A stretch of 64,000 bases of DNA from CAWCKS01 sp963796195 (GCA_963796195.1 CAWCKS010000007.1:124001-188000); one strand, 5' to 3'. Shown: positions 53,810 through 62,924, counted from the first letter of the stretch. Translations and numbers: made by a program. Notes: generated from the letters alone by a model not told the origin.

Positions 53810-54583
53810 ATGCCCGAGCCGGCCAAGGTCACCAACCGCGTGAAGCAGATGTGGCGCGACAAGCGCCCGACTTTTGGCGCGATCGCGACTATCCCGAGCG
53901 TGCAGACCGTCCAGATCATGGCCAACTCGCTGGACTGGATCATCGTCGACCTCGAGCACGGCCCGATCGACCTCACCATGGCGCACGCCATGATCGTTGC
54001 AACGTCAGGCACGCCCTGCGTGCCGTGGGTGCGGATCGCCGACAACCAGCCGCATCTGGCAAAGGCGCCAATGGATATCGGCGCGCTCGGTATCAATTTC
54101 CCGATGATCTGCAGCGCCGACGACGCCGCACGCGCGGTGCGCAGCGTGCGGTACCCGCCGGCCGGTGAGCGACTATGGGGACCGTTTCATGCGCCGTTCC
54201 GTTGGGGCGTCTCGATGCCGGATTATATGGCCGCCGCAGACGACGCGATGATCTGCGGCATAACCATCGAGCATGTGAAGGCGGTGGAGAAGATCGATGA
54301 GATCATGGCCGTGCCCGGCATCGACCTTGCGGTGATCGGTCCGGGCGACCTCGCAACCTCGATCGGCAAGCACGGCAAGCCTGACGATCCCGAGGTGGTT
54401 GCGTTGATGCGGCGGGCCGAGGAAGGCATCTTGAAGAGCGGCGTGCCGATCGGCGGCGTCGCGCGCACGGCCGATCAGGCCAACGCCATGATCGCGCGCG
54501 GCTACCTCGCGCTGGCGCTCGGCTTCGACTGGTCCTTGTTCCAGCGCGGCATTGGCGCGGCATTCGACGGGATCAAGCGGTAA
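53810..54583 (+). CDS. HpcH/HpaI-family aldolase
   Basis: 257 residues from the ATG at 53810, five bases after AGGAGG. The class II pyruvate aldolase fold is recognised by TFGAIATIPSVQTVQIMANSLDWIIVDLEHGPIDL (the D-x-E-H-G metal and base motif), LGALGINFPMI and IDLAVIGPGDLATSIGK. Relatives cleave 4-hydroxy-2-oxo acids such as HKHD or 2-dehydro-3-deoxyglucarate to pyruvate and an aldehyde. No neighbouring catabolic genes define the substrate. Confidence 0.9.
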   Translation: MPEPAKVTNRVKQMWRDKRPTFGAIATIPSVQTVQIMANSLDWIIVDLEHGPIDLTMAHAMIVATSGTPCVPWVRIADNQPHLAKAPMDIGALGINFPMICSADDAARAVRSVRYPPAGERLWGPFHAPFRWGVSMPDYMAAADDAMICGITIEHVKAVEKIDEIMAVPGIDLAVIGPGDLATSIGKHGKPDDPEVVALMRRAEEGILKSGVPIGGVARTADQANAMIARGYLALALGFDWSLFQRGIGAAFDGIKR

Positions 54584-54586
54584 GAT

Positions 54587-54660
54587 CTGTAGCCCGGGTT
54601 GAGCGAGGCGAAACCCAGGAGCAGCCTTGCAATCGGAGAAGCGGGCTTCCCCCGGGTTCG
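54587..54660. repeat. Partial copy of the obgE-side inverted repeat
   Basis: TGTAGCCCGGGTTGAGCGAG and GCGAAACCCAGG at 54588-54620 resemble the arm at 3025-3055 (TAGGATGGGTTGAGCGCAGCGAAACCC), and CCCCCGGGTTCGCGCTC at ~54650-54665 is a worn opposite arm. Lies just after the aldolase stop. Confidence 0.65.
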
Positions 54661-54682
54661 CGCTCTCGTCACCATACGGGGC

Positions 54683-55015
54683 TTACGACTTGTTCCCGCG
54701 CTTGCGCTTACCGCCGCGCTTGCCGCCGGCGTCATCCCGGTCGAGATACGGCGCGATGACCTCGCGCGTCTCCTTGCTCGGCACCACCGGAACGATCTCG
54801 AACGTCGTGCCGGTGCCACGGCAGTTCAAGATCCACTCCTGCAGCAGCCGGGCGTCGTCGCATTCCATCAGCTGGAAGCAGCGGTCGAAATTCGGCTCGA
54901 TCCAACTGCCGTGGTAGACGAGGCCGTCGGGGAACTTGATGCCGCGGTCGCGCACGAACTTGTAGACCGGTACGCCGTCCTGGTTCTTGAAGCGCTCGAT
55001 CACCATGAACAGCAT
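54683..55015 (-). CDS. DUF3303-family small protein
   Basis: 110 residues. LFMVIERFKNQDGVPVYKFVRDRGIKFPDGLVYHGSWIEPNFDRCFQLMECDDARLLQEWI is the DUF3303 core (GSWxEPNFDRCFQLME is its hallmark). The fold is a small alpha+beta barrel, possibly a dimer. The C-terminal ~18 residues are Lys/Arg/Gly-rich (GGKRGGKRKRGNKS). Function unknown. Seven bases downstream of the VOC gene, so they share a transcript. Confidence 0.88.
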   Translation of the reverse strand: MLFMVIERFKNQDGVPVYKFVRDRGIKFPDGLVYHGSWIEPNFDRCFQLMECDDARLLQEWILNCRGTGTTFEIVPVVPSKETREVIAPYLDRDDAGGKRGGKRKRGNKS

Positions 55016-55022
55016 TTGGCAG

Positions 55023-55725
55023 TCACTCCTGGTGAACGACGTCCAATGAGCCCGTAAGGGTCACGAGCTGCGACAGCTCGATCCAGTTGCCATCCGGATC
55101 CCTGACCATCGAAATGCGCGCTCTGGTGCCGAGCGTCACCGGAGCGCGGGCTTCACGCCCGCCATGAGCCAACACATGCGCATGGTCGCGATCGACCGCA
55201 AACACCTGGAATGTGATGTAGCGATAGCCCTTGCCCTCCATGCCGGAATCGTCGGGCGCATCCGGCGCCGCCTCGATCAGCAGCACGGTGTCGCCGGCGA
55301 GAAAAGTCGCGGCGTTGCCGGCTGGCGGGCCTTCGGCAAGGCCAAGTGCTTCGGTGTAGAACTTGCGATGTGCCGCGACATTACGCACGGCGAGCCGGAT
55401 GCCGATCCGCGTGATGCCAAACGTGCCCGGCGGCACAAGGGTGACGCGGTTGCCTTCCGGATCGACTAGCGTTTTTGGCTGCGCGACGCCTTCGCGCGCG
55501 ATCAACAGTTCGCGGTAGCCGGCCCGCGGCTTGTCCGGGATCGGTGCTTCCATCTCATTGACCTTGAGCACCGAGCCGAGCAGGTCATGCCGGTGTTGGT
55601 TTTGGCCCTTCGGACCGGCAGGACGCTATCGAACGGCAAACCGATCTCATTCTGCCAAAACGCCAGCACGGCTTGGCCTCATTGGTCGGAAAGCCGATGT
55701 CGATGCGCGGCTTGGCGAGTTTCAT
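55023..55725 (-). pseudogene. Two-part VOC-superfamily protein, two frameshifts
   Basis: Start ATG 55725 (MKLAKPRIDIGFPTNEAK). Single-base losses near 55672 (rejoining AVLAFWQNEIGLPFDSVLPV) and near 55610 (rejoining PKGQNQHRHDLLGSVLKVNEMEAP) restore one 234-residue protein ending in FGITRIGIRLAVRNVAAHRKFYTEALGLAEGPP...PDGNWIELSQLVTLTG. 703 bases equals 235 codons minus two. Both halves are glyoxalase/VOC modules, the second with the terminal NWIEL metal-ligand strand. Whether decay or sequencing error is unclear. Confidence 0.8.
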
Positions 55726-55791
55726 GGTGCGAACCTTTTGCTGAGTGCTCTCCCTGTCAGCGTTATCGCAAAATAATCGCCGGCGCATCCA

Positions 55792-56888
55792 CTACGCCCG
55801 CGCATAGCCACCAACCGCAACGCGCGTCTCTTGTGATCGGCCGCGGCGCAGCCGTACCGCGTCCGCCAGGCGATGCAGCACCTCGACCGTCGTGTCCCAG
55901 CCGATGCAGCCATCGGTGATACTCTGGCCGTAACGGAGCGGCTTGCCGGGCACGAGATCCTGGCGGCCGGCAACGAGATGGCTTTCGATCATCACGCCCA
56001 TGATGTGATTGTTGCCGTTCTCGATCTGGTGCGCAATGGCGTCGACCACCTTTGGCTGATTGTCAGGATTGTAGCCGGAGTTGGCGTGGCTGGTGTCGAT
56101 CATGACGGCAGGGACAGACCGGCCTTCTGCAGGTCGCGGCCTGCCGCCGACACGTGGGCAGCGTCGTAGTTCGGCCATTCGCCGCCGCGCAGGATGATGT
56201 GGCAGTCCTTGTTGCCGGTGGTTGTGGCGATCGCCGAGCGGCCTTCCTTGGTCACGGCGAGGAAATGATGTGGCTGCGCTGCCGCCTTCACCGCGTCGAC
56301 CGCGATCTTGATCTTGCCGTCGGTGCCGTTCTTGAATCCGATCGGACAGGACAGCCCGGAGGCAAGCTCGCGATGCACCTGGCTTTCGGTGGTGCGGGCG
56401 CCGATCGCGCCCCAGCTGATCAGGTCGGTGACGTATTGCGGGGCGACGATATCGAGGAATTCGCAGCCGACCGGCAGGGCGAGATTGTTGATGTCGAGCA
56501 GGAGGTTTCGCGTGATGCGCAGGCCGTCGTCGATGCGGAAGCTGCCGTCGAGATCGGGGTCGTTGATCAGGCCTTTCCAGCCAACGGTGGTGCGAGGTTT
56601 TGCGAAATAGACGCGCATGACGATCTCGAGCTCACCGCCGAGCTCATGGCGCAGCTGCCTCAGGCGCAGCGCATATTCCATTGCGGCCGCAGGATCATGG
56701 ATCGAGCACGGCCCGACCACGACGGCGAGGCGATCGTCGGCGCCGTGCAAGATGTCGTGCAACGACGCGCGTGCGTCGCTAACGGTCTGCGTTGCAGTGT
56801 CGGTACGCGCGAACTCGGCCGTGACCTCGTTCGGGGTCAGCAGCGCTCTTATTTCGCGGATGCGGACATTGTCGGTGTCGGCAAGCAT
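55792..56888 (-). pseudogene. aroG: Class I 3-deoxy-7-phosphoheptulonate synthase, one frameshift
   Basis: First enzyme of the shikimate pathway, joining PEP and erythrose-4-phosphate. Starts at ATG 56888 after GAAGGAG. Family blocks: RLAVVVGPCSIHDPAAAMEYALRL, MRVYFAKPRTTVGWKGLINDPDL, SCPIGFKNGTDGKIKIAVDAV. Near 56109-56112 one C of a C-run is missing (AGLSPAV reads AGLSLPS-stop); the other frame continues VMIDTSHANSGYNPDNQP with the metal ligands to 55792. 1097 bases equals 366 codons minus one. Only one indel in an otherwise perfect gene. The leader upstream carries an attenuator. Confidence 0.94.
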
Positions 56889-56926
56889 GGAAGGCTCCTT
56901 CGGTTTGGGAGTCTGCCGGCGGACAC

Positions 56927-56953
56927 AAAAAAAGCCGCCAGGAGACTGGCAGC
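56927..56953 (-). terminator. Attenuator terminator upstream of aroG
   Basis: Reading with the gene: GCTGCCAG, loop TCTC, CTGGCGGC, then TTTTTTT. Seven Watson-Crick pairs and one wobble followed directly by the U-tract, 38 bases before the aroG ATG and 34 bases past the leader stop codon. A possible antiterminator partner, GGCAG in the end of the leader ORF, is complementary to CTGCC of the terminator's first arm. Confidence 0.85.
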
Positions 56954-56987
56954 TTGTTCGGGATTGTTCTGGACTTAAGTCGTCAGA

Positions 56988-57065
56988 TCAAACGTATCCC
57001 TTCCTCTGCCGGGGGCTTCGGAAACCGTAAAACCAAAAGTAATAACGGCTGGAGGCGTTGATCAT
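56988..57065 (-). CDS. aroL-leader: Aromatic leader peptide of aroG
   Basis: A 25-codon ORF starting at ATG 57065 and ending TGA at 56988-56990. After MINASSR come Tyr-Tyr-Phe-Trp-Phe-Tyr-Gly-Phe, seven aromatic codons out of eight, then a basic tail. It is followed by a terminator ahead of aroG. This is the layout of ribosome-dependent attenuation: stalling at scarce Tyr, Phe or Trp would stop the terminator forming. It has no clear ribosome site; the predicted transcription start lies within three bases of the ATG, so it may be translated as a leaderless mRNA, as for the trp leader peptide of Sinorhizobium. Confidence 0.85.
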   Translation of the reverse strand: MINASSRYYFWFYGFRSPRQRKGYV

Positions 57066-57074
57066 GACGCGGGC

Positions 57075-57103
57075 TCTATAGGCCATGGCGCGCGGCTTGT
57101 CAC
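57075..57103 (-). promoter_or_regulatory. Promoter of the aroG leader transcript
   Basis: On the minus strand GTGACA (57103-57098) is followed after exactly 17 bases by TATAGA (57080-57075). Transcription should begin about 7-9 bases on, at 57065-57068, right at the leader ATG. Confidence 0.7.
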
Positions 57104-57142
57104 GCCCCTTGCTGGCGACTCTCGGCCGAGATGGCATTTCGG

Positions 57143-57889
57143 TCACACCCCGACGTAAACCCCGCCATTGGCGTGGATCACCTGACCCTGGATGAATTCC
57201 GCATCGTCCGTCAGCAGATACTCGACCAGCGAGGCGTAATCGCTGGCGCGGCTGGCGCGGCCGGACGGGTTGGCGGCCGCCGCCTGATCGACACGCTTCT
57301 GCGCAAGCTCCGCGCTGCCGACCATTTTAGCGACCGAGGTGGTGTGCACGAGGCCCGGCGCGACGGTGTTGATGCGGATGCCGAGCGGCGCCAGCTCCGG
57401 CACCAGATAGCGCATGATGCTCTCGGCCAGCGCCTTGCCGTTGCCGAGCGCAGCGTAGCCCGGCCGCGCGGTGCGTGCGCCCGCCGAAGAGATGAAAACG
57501 ATGCTGCTGCCGCGGCCGATCAGCGGCATCGCCTTCTGCACGAGGTAGAGCAGCGAGAGACCGTTGGTCTGCATCGCGCGGGTGAATTTCTCGAGATCCG
57601 CATCGAGCATGCCGGTCGGGTAAACCATCGCGGCGGAATGAACGATGTGCTTCAGGCCGGCGCCGAGCTTGCCGATCTCGGCCATCAGCTCAGTGCATCC
57701 GGCAATGGTGCCGACCTCGGCGCGAAGTGTATGGACCACGGCGCCTTTGGCCTCGCACTTCGCCTTGGCTTCGCGGGCTGCGGCATCGTCGCTATGATAG
57801 GCCAGAACCAGGGTCGCTTGCGGACGTGCCAGGCGCTCGGCAATGCCAAAGCCAATGCCCTTGGTGCCGCCGGTGATCAGGATGGTCAT
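57143..57889 (-). CDS. SDR-family oxidoreductase with FabL-like active site
   Basis: 248 residues with a Rossmann fold: TILITGGTKGIGFGIAERL (TGxxxGIG cofactor loop), HIVHSAAMV (in place of NNAG), the catalytic Ser in IVFISSAGA, and Tyr/Lys in GYAALGNGKALAESIMRYL. Tyr and Lys are separated by six residues (YxxxxxxK), as in enoyl-ACP reductases FabI and FabL, instead of the three of classical SDRs. The closest look is FabL (YTTVGVSKAALEALTRYL). The C-terminus IQGQVIHANGGVYVGV is typical of SDRs. It could be an enoyl-ACP reductase or a related carbonyl reductase. Confidence 0.87.
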   Translation of the reverse strand: MTILITGGTKGIGFGIAERLARPQATLVLAYHSDDAAAREAKAKCEAKGAVVHTLRAEVGTIAGCTELMAEIGKLGAGLKHIVHSAAMVYPTGMLDADLEKFTRAMQTNGLSLLYLVQKAMPLIGRGSSIVFISSAGARTARPGYAALGNGKALAESIMRYLVPELAPLGIRINTVAPGLVHTTSVAKMVGSAELAQKRVDQAAAANPSGRASRASDYASLVEYLLTDDAEFIQGQVIHANGGVYVGV

Positions 57890-58049
57890 AGTCGCTCCAC
57901 GCTGGCTTAAGGTTCAAAGGATGCCTGCCCGTTCCAATAGCCGCATTGGTGATGGCTGTCACATTGCCGCGGCGTGCGGGGCGGCCTGCTTATTGTTTGC
58001 GAGGCGCGGAGTGACTAATCTCTATGACCTCATGCTGCGAGATATCGTC

Positions 58050-59657
58050 ATGCGCGCGCGATCCCTTGTTCTCTTTGCCATCGCCCTGTTGTGCGGCCTG
58101 TTCGCCGCTAACGCCGACGCCTTTGCCGCGAAGCGCGTTGCACTCGTGATCGGCAACTCGGCCTATCAAAACGTCGCGCAGCTGCCGAATCCGGCCAATG
58201 ACGCCGCCGCCGTCGCCGACATGTTCAAGAAGGCCGGCTTCGACGCGGTGGAGCTGCGGCGCGACGTCGGCTCGCTCGACATGCGCCGCTCGCTGCGCGA
58301 CTTCTACGACAAGGCCGCCTCTGCCGATATCGCCGTCGTCTACTACGCCGGCCATGGCATCGAGGTCGACGGCACCAACTACATGGTCCCCGTGGACGCC
58401 GTTTTGAAGCGCGACCGCGACGTCGACGACGAGGCGGTGTCGCTCGACCGCATCCTCGAGACCGTCGAGCAGGCCAAGCAGTTGCGCCTGATTATCCTTG
58501 ACGCCTGCCGTGACGATCCGTTTGCCAAGACCATGATCCGCACCAGCGCAGCGCGCGCGTTGACAACGCGCGGCCTGATCGCGGCCCAACCGACCACGTC
58601 GAACACGCTGATCGCGTATGCGGCGAAGGGCGGCTCGACGGCGGACGATGGCAATACCGGGCACAGCCCGTTTACAAGCGCGCTGCTCGCCCATCTCACG
58701 ACGCCCGGCCTCGATGTGCGCCAGGCGTTCGGCGAGGTGCGCGACGATGTCATGAAGGCGACCGACAACAAGCAGGAACCGTATGTCTATGGCTCGCTCG
58801 GCGGCGCGCAGATGGCGCTGGTCAGCGCAGCGTCGACCCCGGCCGCAACCGCTGTGGCAACGCCCGCACCTACGCCGGCGCCCGCCGCAAATGATCCGAA
58901 CCTGCAGATGCGCCAGGACTACGAGTTCGCCGAGCGCGTCGGTACCAGGCAGGCCTGGAGCTATTTCCTGCAGCACTATCCTGACGGATTCTACGCCAAC
59001 CTCGCCAAGGCGCAGCTCGACAAGTTGTCGGTCGCCGGCGCCACACCAGCGGCTCCTGCGACACCCACAGCGCCCGCCACGCCGGCGCAACCGCAGCCAA
59101 ATACGCAAGTTGCCGCGTTGCCGGCCGATACCTCGCGCACGACAATCAACCCCGCCGACCTCGCTCGCTCGGTGCAGAGCGAGTTGAAGCGGGTCGGCTG
59201 CTATTCCGGCGCCGTCGACGGCGCCTGGAACACGGGCTCGCAGCGCGCGCTCGATCAGTTCAACAAATATGCGCCGGCCAAGCTCGATACCAAGCTCGCC
59301 AGCAGCGATGCGCTCGACGCGCTGCATGCCAAGCCTGCGCGGGTGTGCCCGCTGGTGTGCGACCACGGCTATCGCGCCGATGGCGATTCCTGCACGAAGA
59401 TCGCCTGCAAGGACGGCTACCAGGTCGGCGACGACAACAGCTGCGAGAAGATCCCGGCAAAGCGCAACTCGCAGCCGACGGCGAGCCGGCAGCCGCAGCA
59501 GCAACAGTCGCAATCGCGCCAGTCGTCACCGGCGCCGACGCGGCAATCATCAGGCGGTGGTGGTGCCCAAATCATCTGCGACGACCATGGCTGCATGCCC
59601 AAGCCGAAAGGATGCACCGTGGTCGTGGTCCCGACCGGACAGGGTTGCCAGTACTAG
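58050..59657 (+). CDS. Secreted caspase-like (C14) protein with peptidoglycan-binding-like and Cys-rich tail
   Basis: 535 residues. Signal peptide ARSLVLFAIALLCGLFAANADAFA, then the caspase p20-like domain: RVALVIGNSAYQNVAQLPNPANDAAAVADMFKKAGF, catalytic His in VVYYAGHGIEVDG (~95) and Cys in LIILDACRDDPF (~150). A Pro/Ala/Thr-rich linker (~275-300) leads to a helical segment, a second Pro/Ala-rich linker (~330-360), a helical repeat resembling a peptidoglycan-binding module (ADLARSVQSELKRVGCYSGAVDGAWNTGSQRAL) and a Cys-rich end (CPLVCDHGYRADGDSCTKIACKDGYQ) before a Gln/Ser-rich tail. The start could also be ATG 58032. Substrate unknown. Confidence 0.88.
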   Translation: MRARSLVLFAIALLCGLFAANADAFAAKRVALVIGNSAYQNVAQLPNPANDAAAVADMFKKAGFDAVELRRDVGSLDMRRSLRDFYDKAASADIAVVYYAGHGIEVDGTNYMVPVDAVLKRDRDVDDEAVSLDRILETVEQAKQLRLIILDACRDDPFAKTMIRTSAARALTTRGLIAAQPTTSNTLIAYAAKGGSTADDGNTGHSPFTSALLAHLTTPGLDVRQAFGEVRDDVMKATDNKQEPYVYGSLGGAQMALVSAASTPAATAVATPAPTPAPAANDPNLQMRQDYEFAERVGTRQAWSYFLQHYPDGFYANLAKAQLDKLSVAGATPAAPATPTAPATPAQPQPNTQVAALPADTSRTTINPADLARSVQSELKRVGCYSGAVDGAWNTGSQRALDQFNKYAPAKLDTKLASSDALDALHAKPARVCPLVCDHGYRADGDSCTKIACKDGYQVGDDNSCEKIPAKRNSQPTASRQPQQQQSQSRQSSPAPTRQSSGGGGAQIICDDHGCMPKPKGCTVVVVPTGQGCQY

Positions 59658-59810
59658 GGTTGTCAAAATCGGCGACCACCGGTCCCCCACAAGCTGCAGA
59701 TAACGCTCAAGATTTCACCGGGAATCGGGCGAGTTTGCGGTTTACTTTTTCACTGCGCATGATCTGCTGCGCACAAGCGGCTTCGCTAACGGATTCGGAT
59801 ACCGCTTGAC

Positions 59811-62800
59811 ATGCACAATGCTGCCGCGCTGCATTTGCCGCAATTTGACGCGCCTTACGCGCCTGATGACGGCGCGCTCGCGCAACAACTTTTGTCGCGC
59901 GCGCGGCTTTCGCCCGACCAGAATACCCGGATCGACCGCACCGCAACGCGGCTGATTGACGCGATCCGCTCGCGCGCCAACGGGTTCGGCGGCGTCGAGG
60001 ACCTGCTGCGCGAGTTCTCGCTGTCGACCAAGGAAGGCCTTGCGCTGATGGTGCTGGCCGAAGCGCTCTTGCGCGTGCCTGATGCGCACACGGTCGACCA
60101 GTTCATCGAGGACAAGCTCGGCAAGGGCGATTTCATCCATCACGAGACCAGGTCGAGCGTGTTCCTGGTCAACGCCTCGGTTTGGGCGCTCGGCCTTTCC
60201 GCCCGCATCATTGGGGATGACGACACGCCGCAGGGCACGCTCGGCCAGCTCGCGCGACGTATCGGTCTGCCCGCGATCCGCACCGCGACCCGGCAGGCGA
60301 TGCGGCTGATGGGCAATCACTTCGTGCTCGGCGAGACCATTGACGCCGCGCTTGATCGCGCGCGGTCGCACGCGCAAGGCGCGCGCTACTCGTTCGACAT
60401 GCTCGGCGAAGGCGCGCGCACCCGCGACGACGCGCGGCGCTACTTCAACTCCTACGCGGCGGCGATCGCGGCTATCAGCAGGATCGCCGGCGACAATTCC
60501 CTGCCCGACCGTCCCGGCATTTCCGTAAAGCTGTCCGCGCTGCATCCGCGCTACGAGGCGGTGAGCCGCGCGCGCGTCATGGCCGAGATGGTGCCCGAGG
60601 TCATCGAATTGGCGCGCGCGGCAAGACAATCGAACCTGAATTTTACCGTCGACGCCGAGGAAGCCGACCGCCTCGAGCTCTCGCTCGACATCATCGCCGC
60701 CGTGCTGGCCGATCCCTCGCTCGCCGGTTGGGATGGCTTTGGCCTCGCTATCCAGGCCTACCAGAAGCGCGCGGAAGCGGTGATCGACCATGTCGACGAC
60801 CTCGCGCGGCGGCTGAACCGCCGGCTGATGGTGCGGCTGGTGAAGGGGGCCTACTGGGACACCGAGATCAAGCGCGCGCAGGAGCGCGGGCTCGACGACT
60901 ATCCGGTGTTCAGCCGCAAGGCGATGACCGATCTCAACTACATCGCGTGCGCGCAAAAACTGCTGAAGGCGCGGCCAAAACTGTTTCCGCAGTTCGCGAC
61001 CCACAATGCGCTCACCGTTGCGACCGTCATCGAGCTGGCCGGCGGCGACAAGGCCGATGCCGCAAGCTTTGAATTCCAGCGGCTGCACGGCATGGGCGAC
61101 GAACTTTACGCTGAGCTCGCCGAAGACCGGCCCGACATCGCTTGCCGGACCTACGCGCCGGTCGGCAGTCACCGCGACCTGCTGGCTTATCTGGTGCGGC
61201 GTCTGCTCGAGAACGGCGCGAATTCGTCTTTTGTTGCAGTCATTACCGATTCGACCATTGCGACCACGACGCTGCTGAAGCGGCCAGCCGCGATTATCGG
61301 CAGCGCCGACAGGGCGCGCCATCCCAACCTGCCGCTGCCACACGATCTCCTGCAGCCGCAGCGCGCCAATTCGCGCGGCATCGAGTTCGGCGACCGCGTG
61401 GCGCTGGCGAACTTGCTGCATGATGTCGCTGATCAGCAGTCAACGATTGCGGCAGCGCCGTTGATCGATGGCAACACGATTGCAGCCGCATCGCAGCCGC
61501 GGCTCAGTCCGATCGATTTCGCCACTCAGCTCGGCACCGTTGCCGACGCAACGCCAGAGATTGTGAGCCGCGTGGTAGCGGCGGCCAATGCCGGGTTCGC
61601 GGCGTGGAGTGCCACACCAGCGAAGACGCGAGCCGCGGCGCTCGAGCGCGCCGCAAACCTGATCGAACAGCGCCGCGCGCATTTCATCGCGCTGTTGCAG
61701 CGGGAAGGCGGCAAGACGCTGGACGATGCCGTCTCCGAGGTCCGCGAGGCCGCCGACTTCTGCCGCTACTATGCCGCCGAAGGCCGCAAGCTGTTCGGCA
61801 CTGACGAGGCGTTGCCTGGGCCGACCGGCGAGAGCAACACCTTGCGGCTGCGCGGCCGCGGCGCCTTTGTCGCGATCTCGCCGTGGAATTTCCCGCTCGC
61901 AATTTTTTCCGGTCAGGTCACGGCTGCGTTGATGGCCGGAAACGCCGTCATCGCCAAGCCGGCGGAGCAGGCGCCGCTGATCGCGTTCGAGGCCGTGCGC
62001 CTGCTGCACGAGGCCGGCATACCGCCGAGCGCGTTGCATCTCGTGCCAGGCGATGGTCGGATCGGTGCGGCGCTGGTTGAACATCCAGATATCTCCGGTG
62101 TCGTCTTCACCGGCTCGACCGAAGTCGCCCGCTCGATCAACCGCTCACTTGCCGCCAAGGATGGACCAATCGTTCCGCTGATCGCCGAGACCGGCGGCAT
62201 CAATGCGATGATCGCGGACGCCACCGCACTACCGGAACAGGTCGCCGACGACGTAGTGACCTCGGCGTTCCGCTCCGCCGGCCAGCGCTGCTCGGCGCTG
62301 CGGCTGTTGTGCGTGCAGGATGACGTCGCCGACCGCATGATCGAGATGATTGCAGGCGCGGCACGCGAGCTCGTAATCGGCGACCCGCGCGATCCGGCAA
62401 CTCATGTGGGGCCGGTGATCGACGCCGAGGCCAGGCAAAAGCTCGATGCGCATATCGCCAGGATGAAGATGCAGGCGCGTGTCCATTTCGCCGGCATGGC
62501 GCCGAACGGCAATTTTGTCGCGCCGCACATCTTTGAATTGCGCGATGCCCGCGAACTCACCGACGAGGTGTTCGGCCCGATCCTGCATGTGGTGCGGTAC
62601 CGCGCCACCGCGCTCGATTCCCTGCTCGATGCGATCGCCGCCACCGGCTACGGGCTCACGCTCGGTATCCACTCGCGCATTGATGACACAGTCGATACCA
62701 TCGTGGCGCGCCTTCGAGTCGGCAACGTCTACGTCAACCGCAACATGATCGGCGCCGTGGTCGGCGTGCAGCCGTTCGGCGGCTTCGGCCTGTCCGGCAC

Positions 62801-62924
62801 CGGGCCCAAGGCCGGCGGGCCGCACTATTTGACCCGCTTCGCGACCGAACAGGCGGTAACCATCAATACGGCGGCGGCCGGCGGCAACGCCGCGCTGCTC
62901 GCAGGCGAGGAGAACACAGGGTAA
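59811..62924 (+). CDS. putA: Bifunctional proline dehydrogenase/glutamate-semialdehyde dehydrogenase
   Basis: 1037 residues. No N-terminal ribbon-helix-helix DNA-binding domain, so the short type A PutA (like the structurally studied Bradyrhizobium enzyme), which does not repress its own gene. FAD barrel: ISVKLSALHPRYEAVSRARVM, LEFSLDI-like segment, RLMVRLVKGAYWDTEIKRAQERGL, YAPVGSHRDLLAYLVRRLLENGANSSFV. Aldehyde dehydrogenase half: SPWNFPLAIFSGQVTAALMAGNAVIAKPAEQ, ETGG with catalytic Glu and SAGQRCSALR with catalytic Cys. It oxidises proline to glutamate with substrate channelling between sites. Confidence 0.97.
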   Translation: MHNAAALHLPQFDAPYAPDDGALAQQLLSRARLSPDQNTRIDRTATRLIDAIRSRANGFGGVEDLLREFSLSTKEGLALMVLAEALLRVPDAHTVDQFIEDKLGKGDFIHHETRSSVFLVNASVWALGLSARIIGDDDTPQGTLGQLARRIGLPAIRTATRQAMRLMGNHFVLGETIDAALDRARSHAQGARYSFDMLGEGARTRDDARRYFNSYAAAIAAISRIAGDNSLPDRPGISVKLSALHPRYEAVSRARVMAEMVPEVIELARAARQSNLNFTVDAEEADRLELSLDIIAAVLADPSLAGWDGFGLAIQAYQKRAEAVIDHVDDLARRLNRRLMVRLVKGAYWDTEIKRAQERGLDDYPVFSRKAMTDLNYIACAQKLLKARPKLFPQFATHNALTVATVIELAGGDKADAASFEFQRLHGMGDELYAELAEDRPDIACRTYAPVGSHRDLLAYLVRRLLENGANSSFVAVITDSTIATTTLLKRPAAIIGSADRARHPNLPLPHDLLQPQRANSRGIEFGDRVALANLLHDVADQQSTIAAAPLIDGNTIAAASQPRLSPIDFATQLGTVADATPEIVSRVVAAANAGFAAWSATPAKTRAAALERAANLIEQRRAHFIALLQREGGKTLDDAVSEVREAADFCRYYAAEGRKLFGTDEALPGPTGESNTLRLRGRGAFVAISPWNFPLAIFSGQVTAALMAGNAVIAKPAEQAPLIAFEAVRLLHEAGIPPSALHLVPGDGRIGAALVEHPDISGVVFTGSTEVARSINRSLAAKDGPIVPLIAETGGINAMIADATALPEQVADDVVTSAFRSAGQRCSALRLLCVQDDVADRMIEMIAGAARELVIGDPRDPATHVGPVIDAEARQKLDAHIARMKMQARVHFAGMAPNGNFVAPHIFELRDARELTDEVFGPILHVVRYRATALDSLLDAIAATGYGLTLGIHSRIDDTVDTIVARLRVGNVYVNRNMIGAVVGVQPFGGFGLSGTGPKAGGPHYLTRFATEQAVTINTAAAGGNAALLAGEENTG

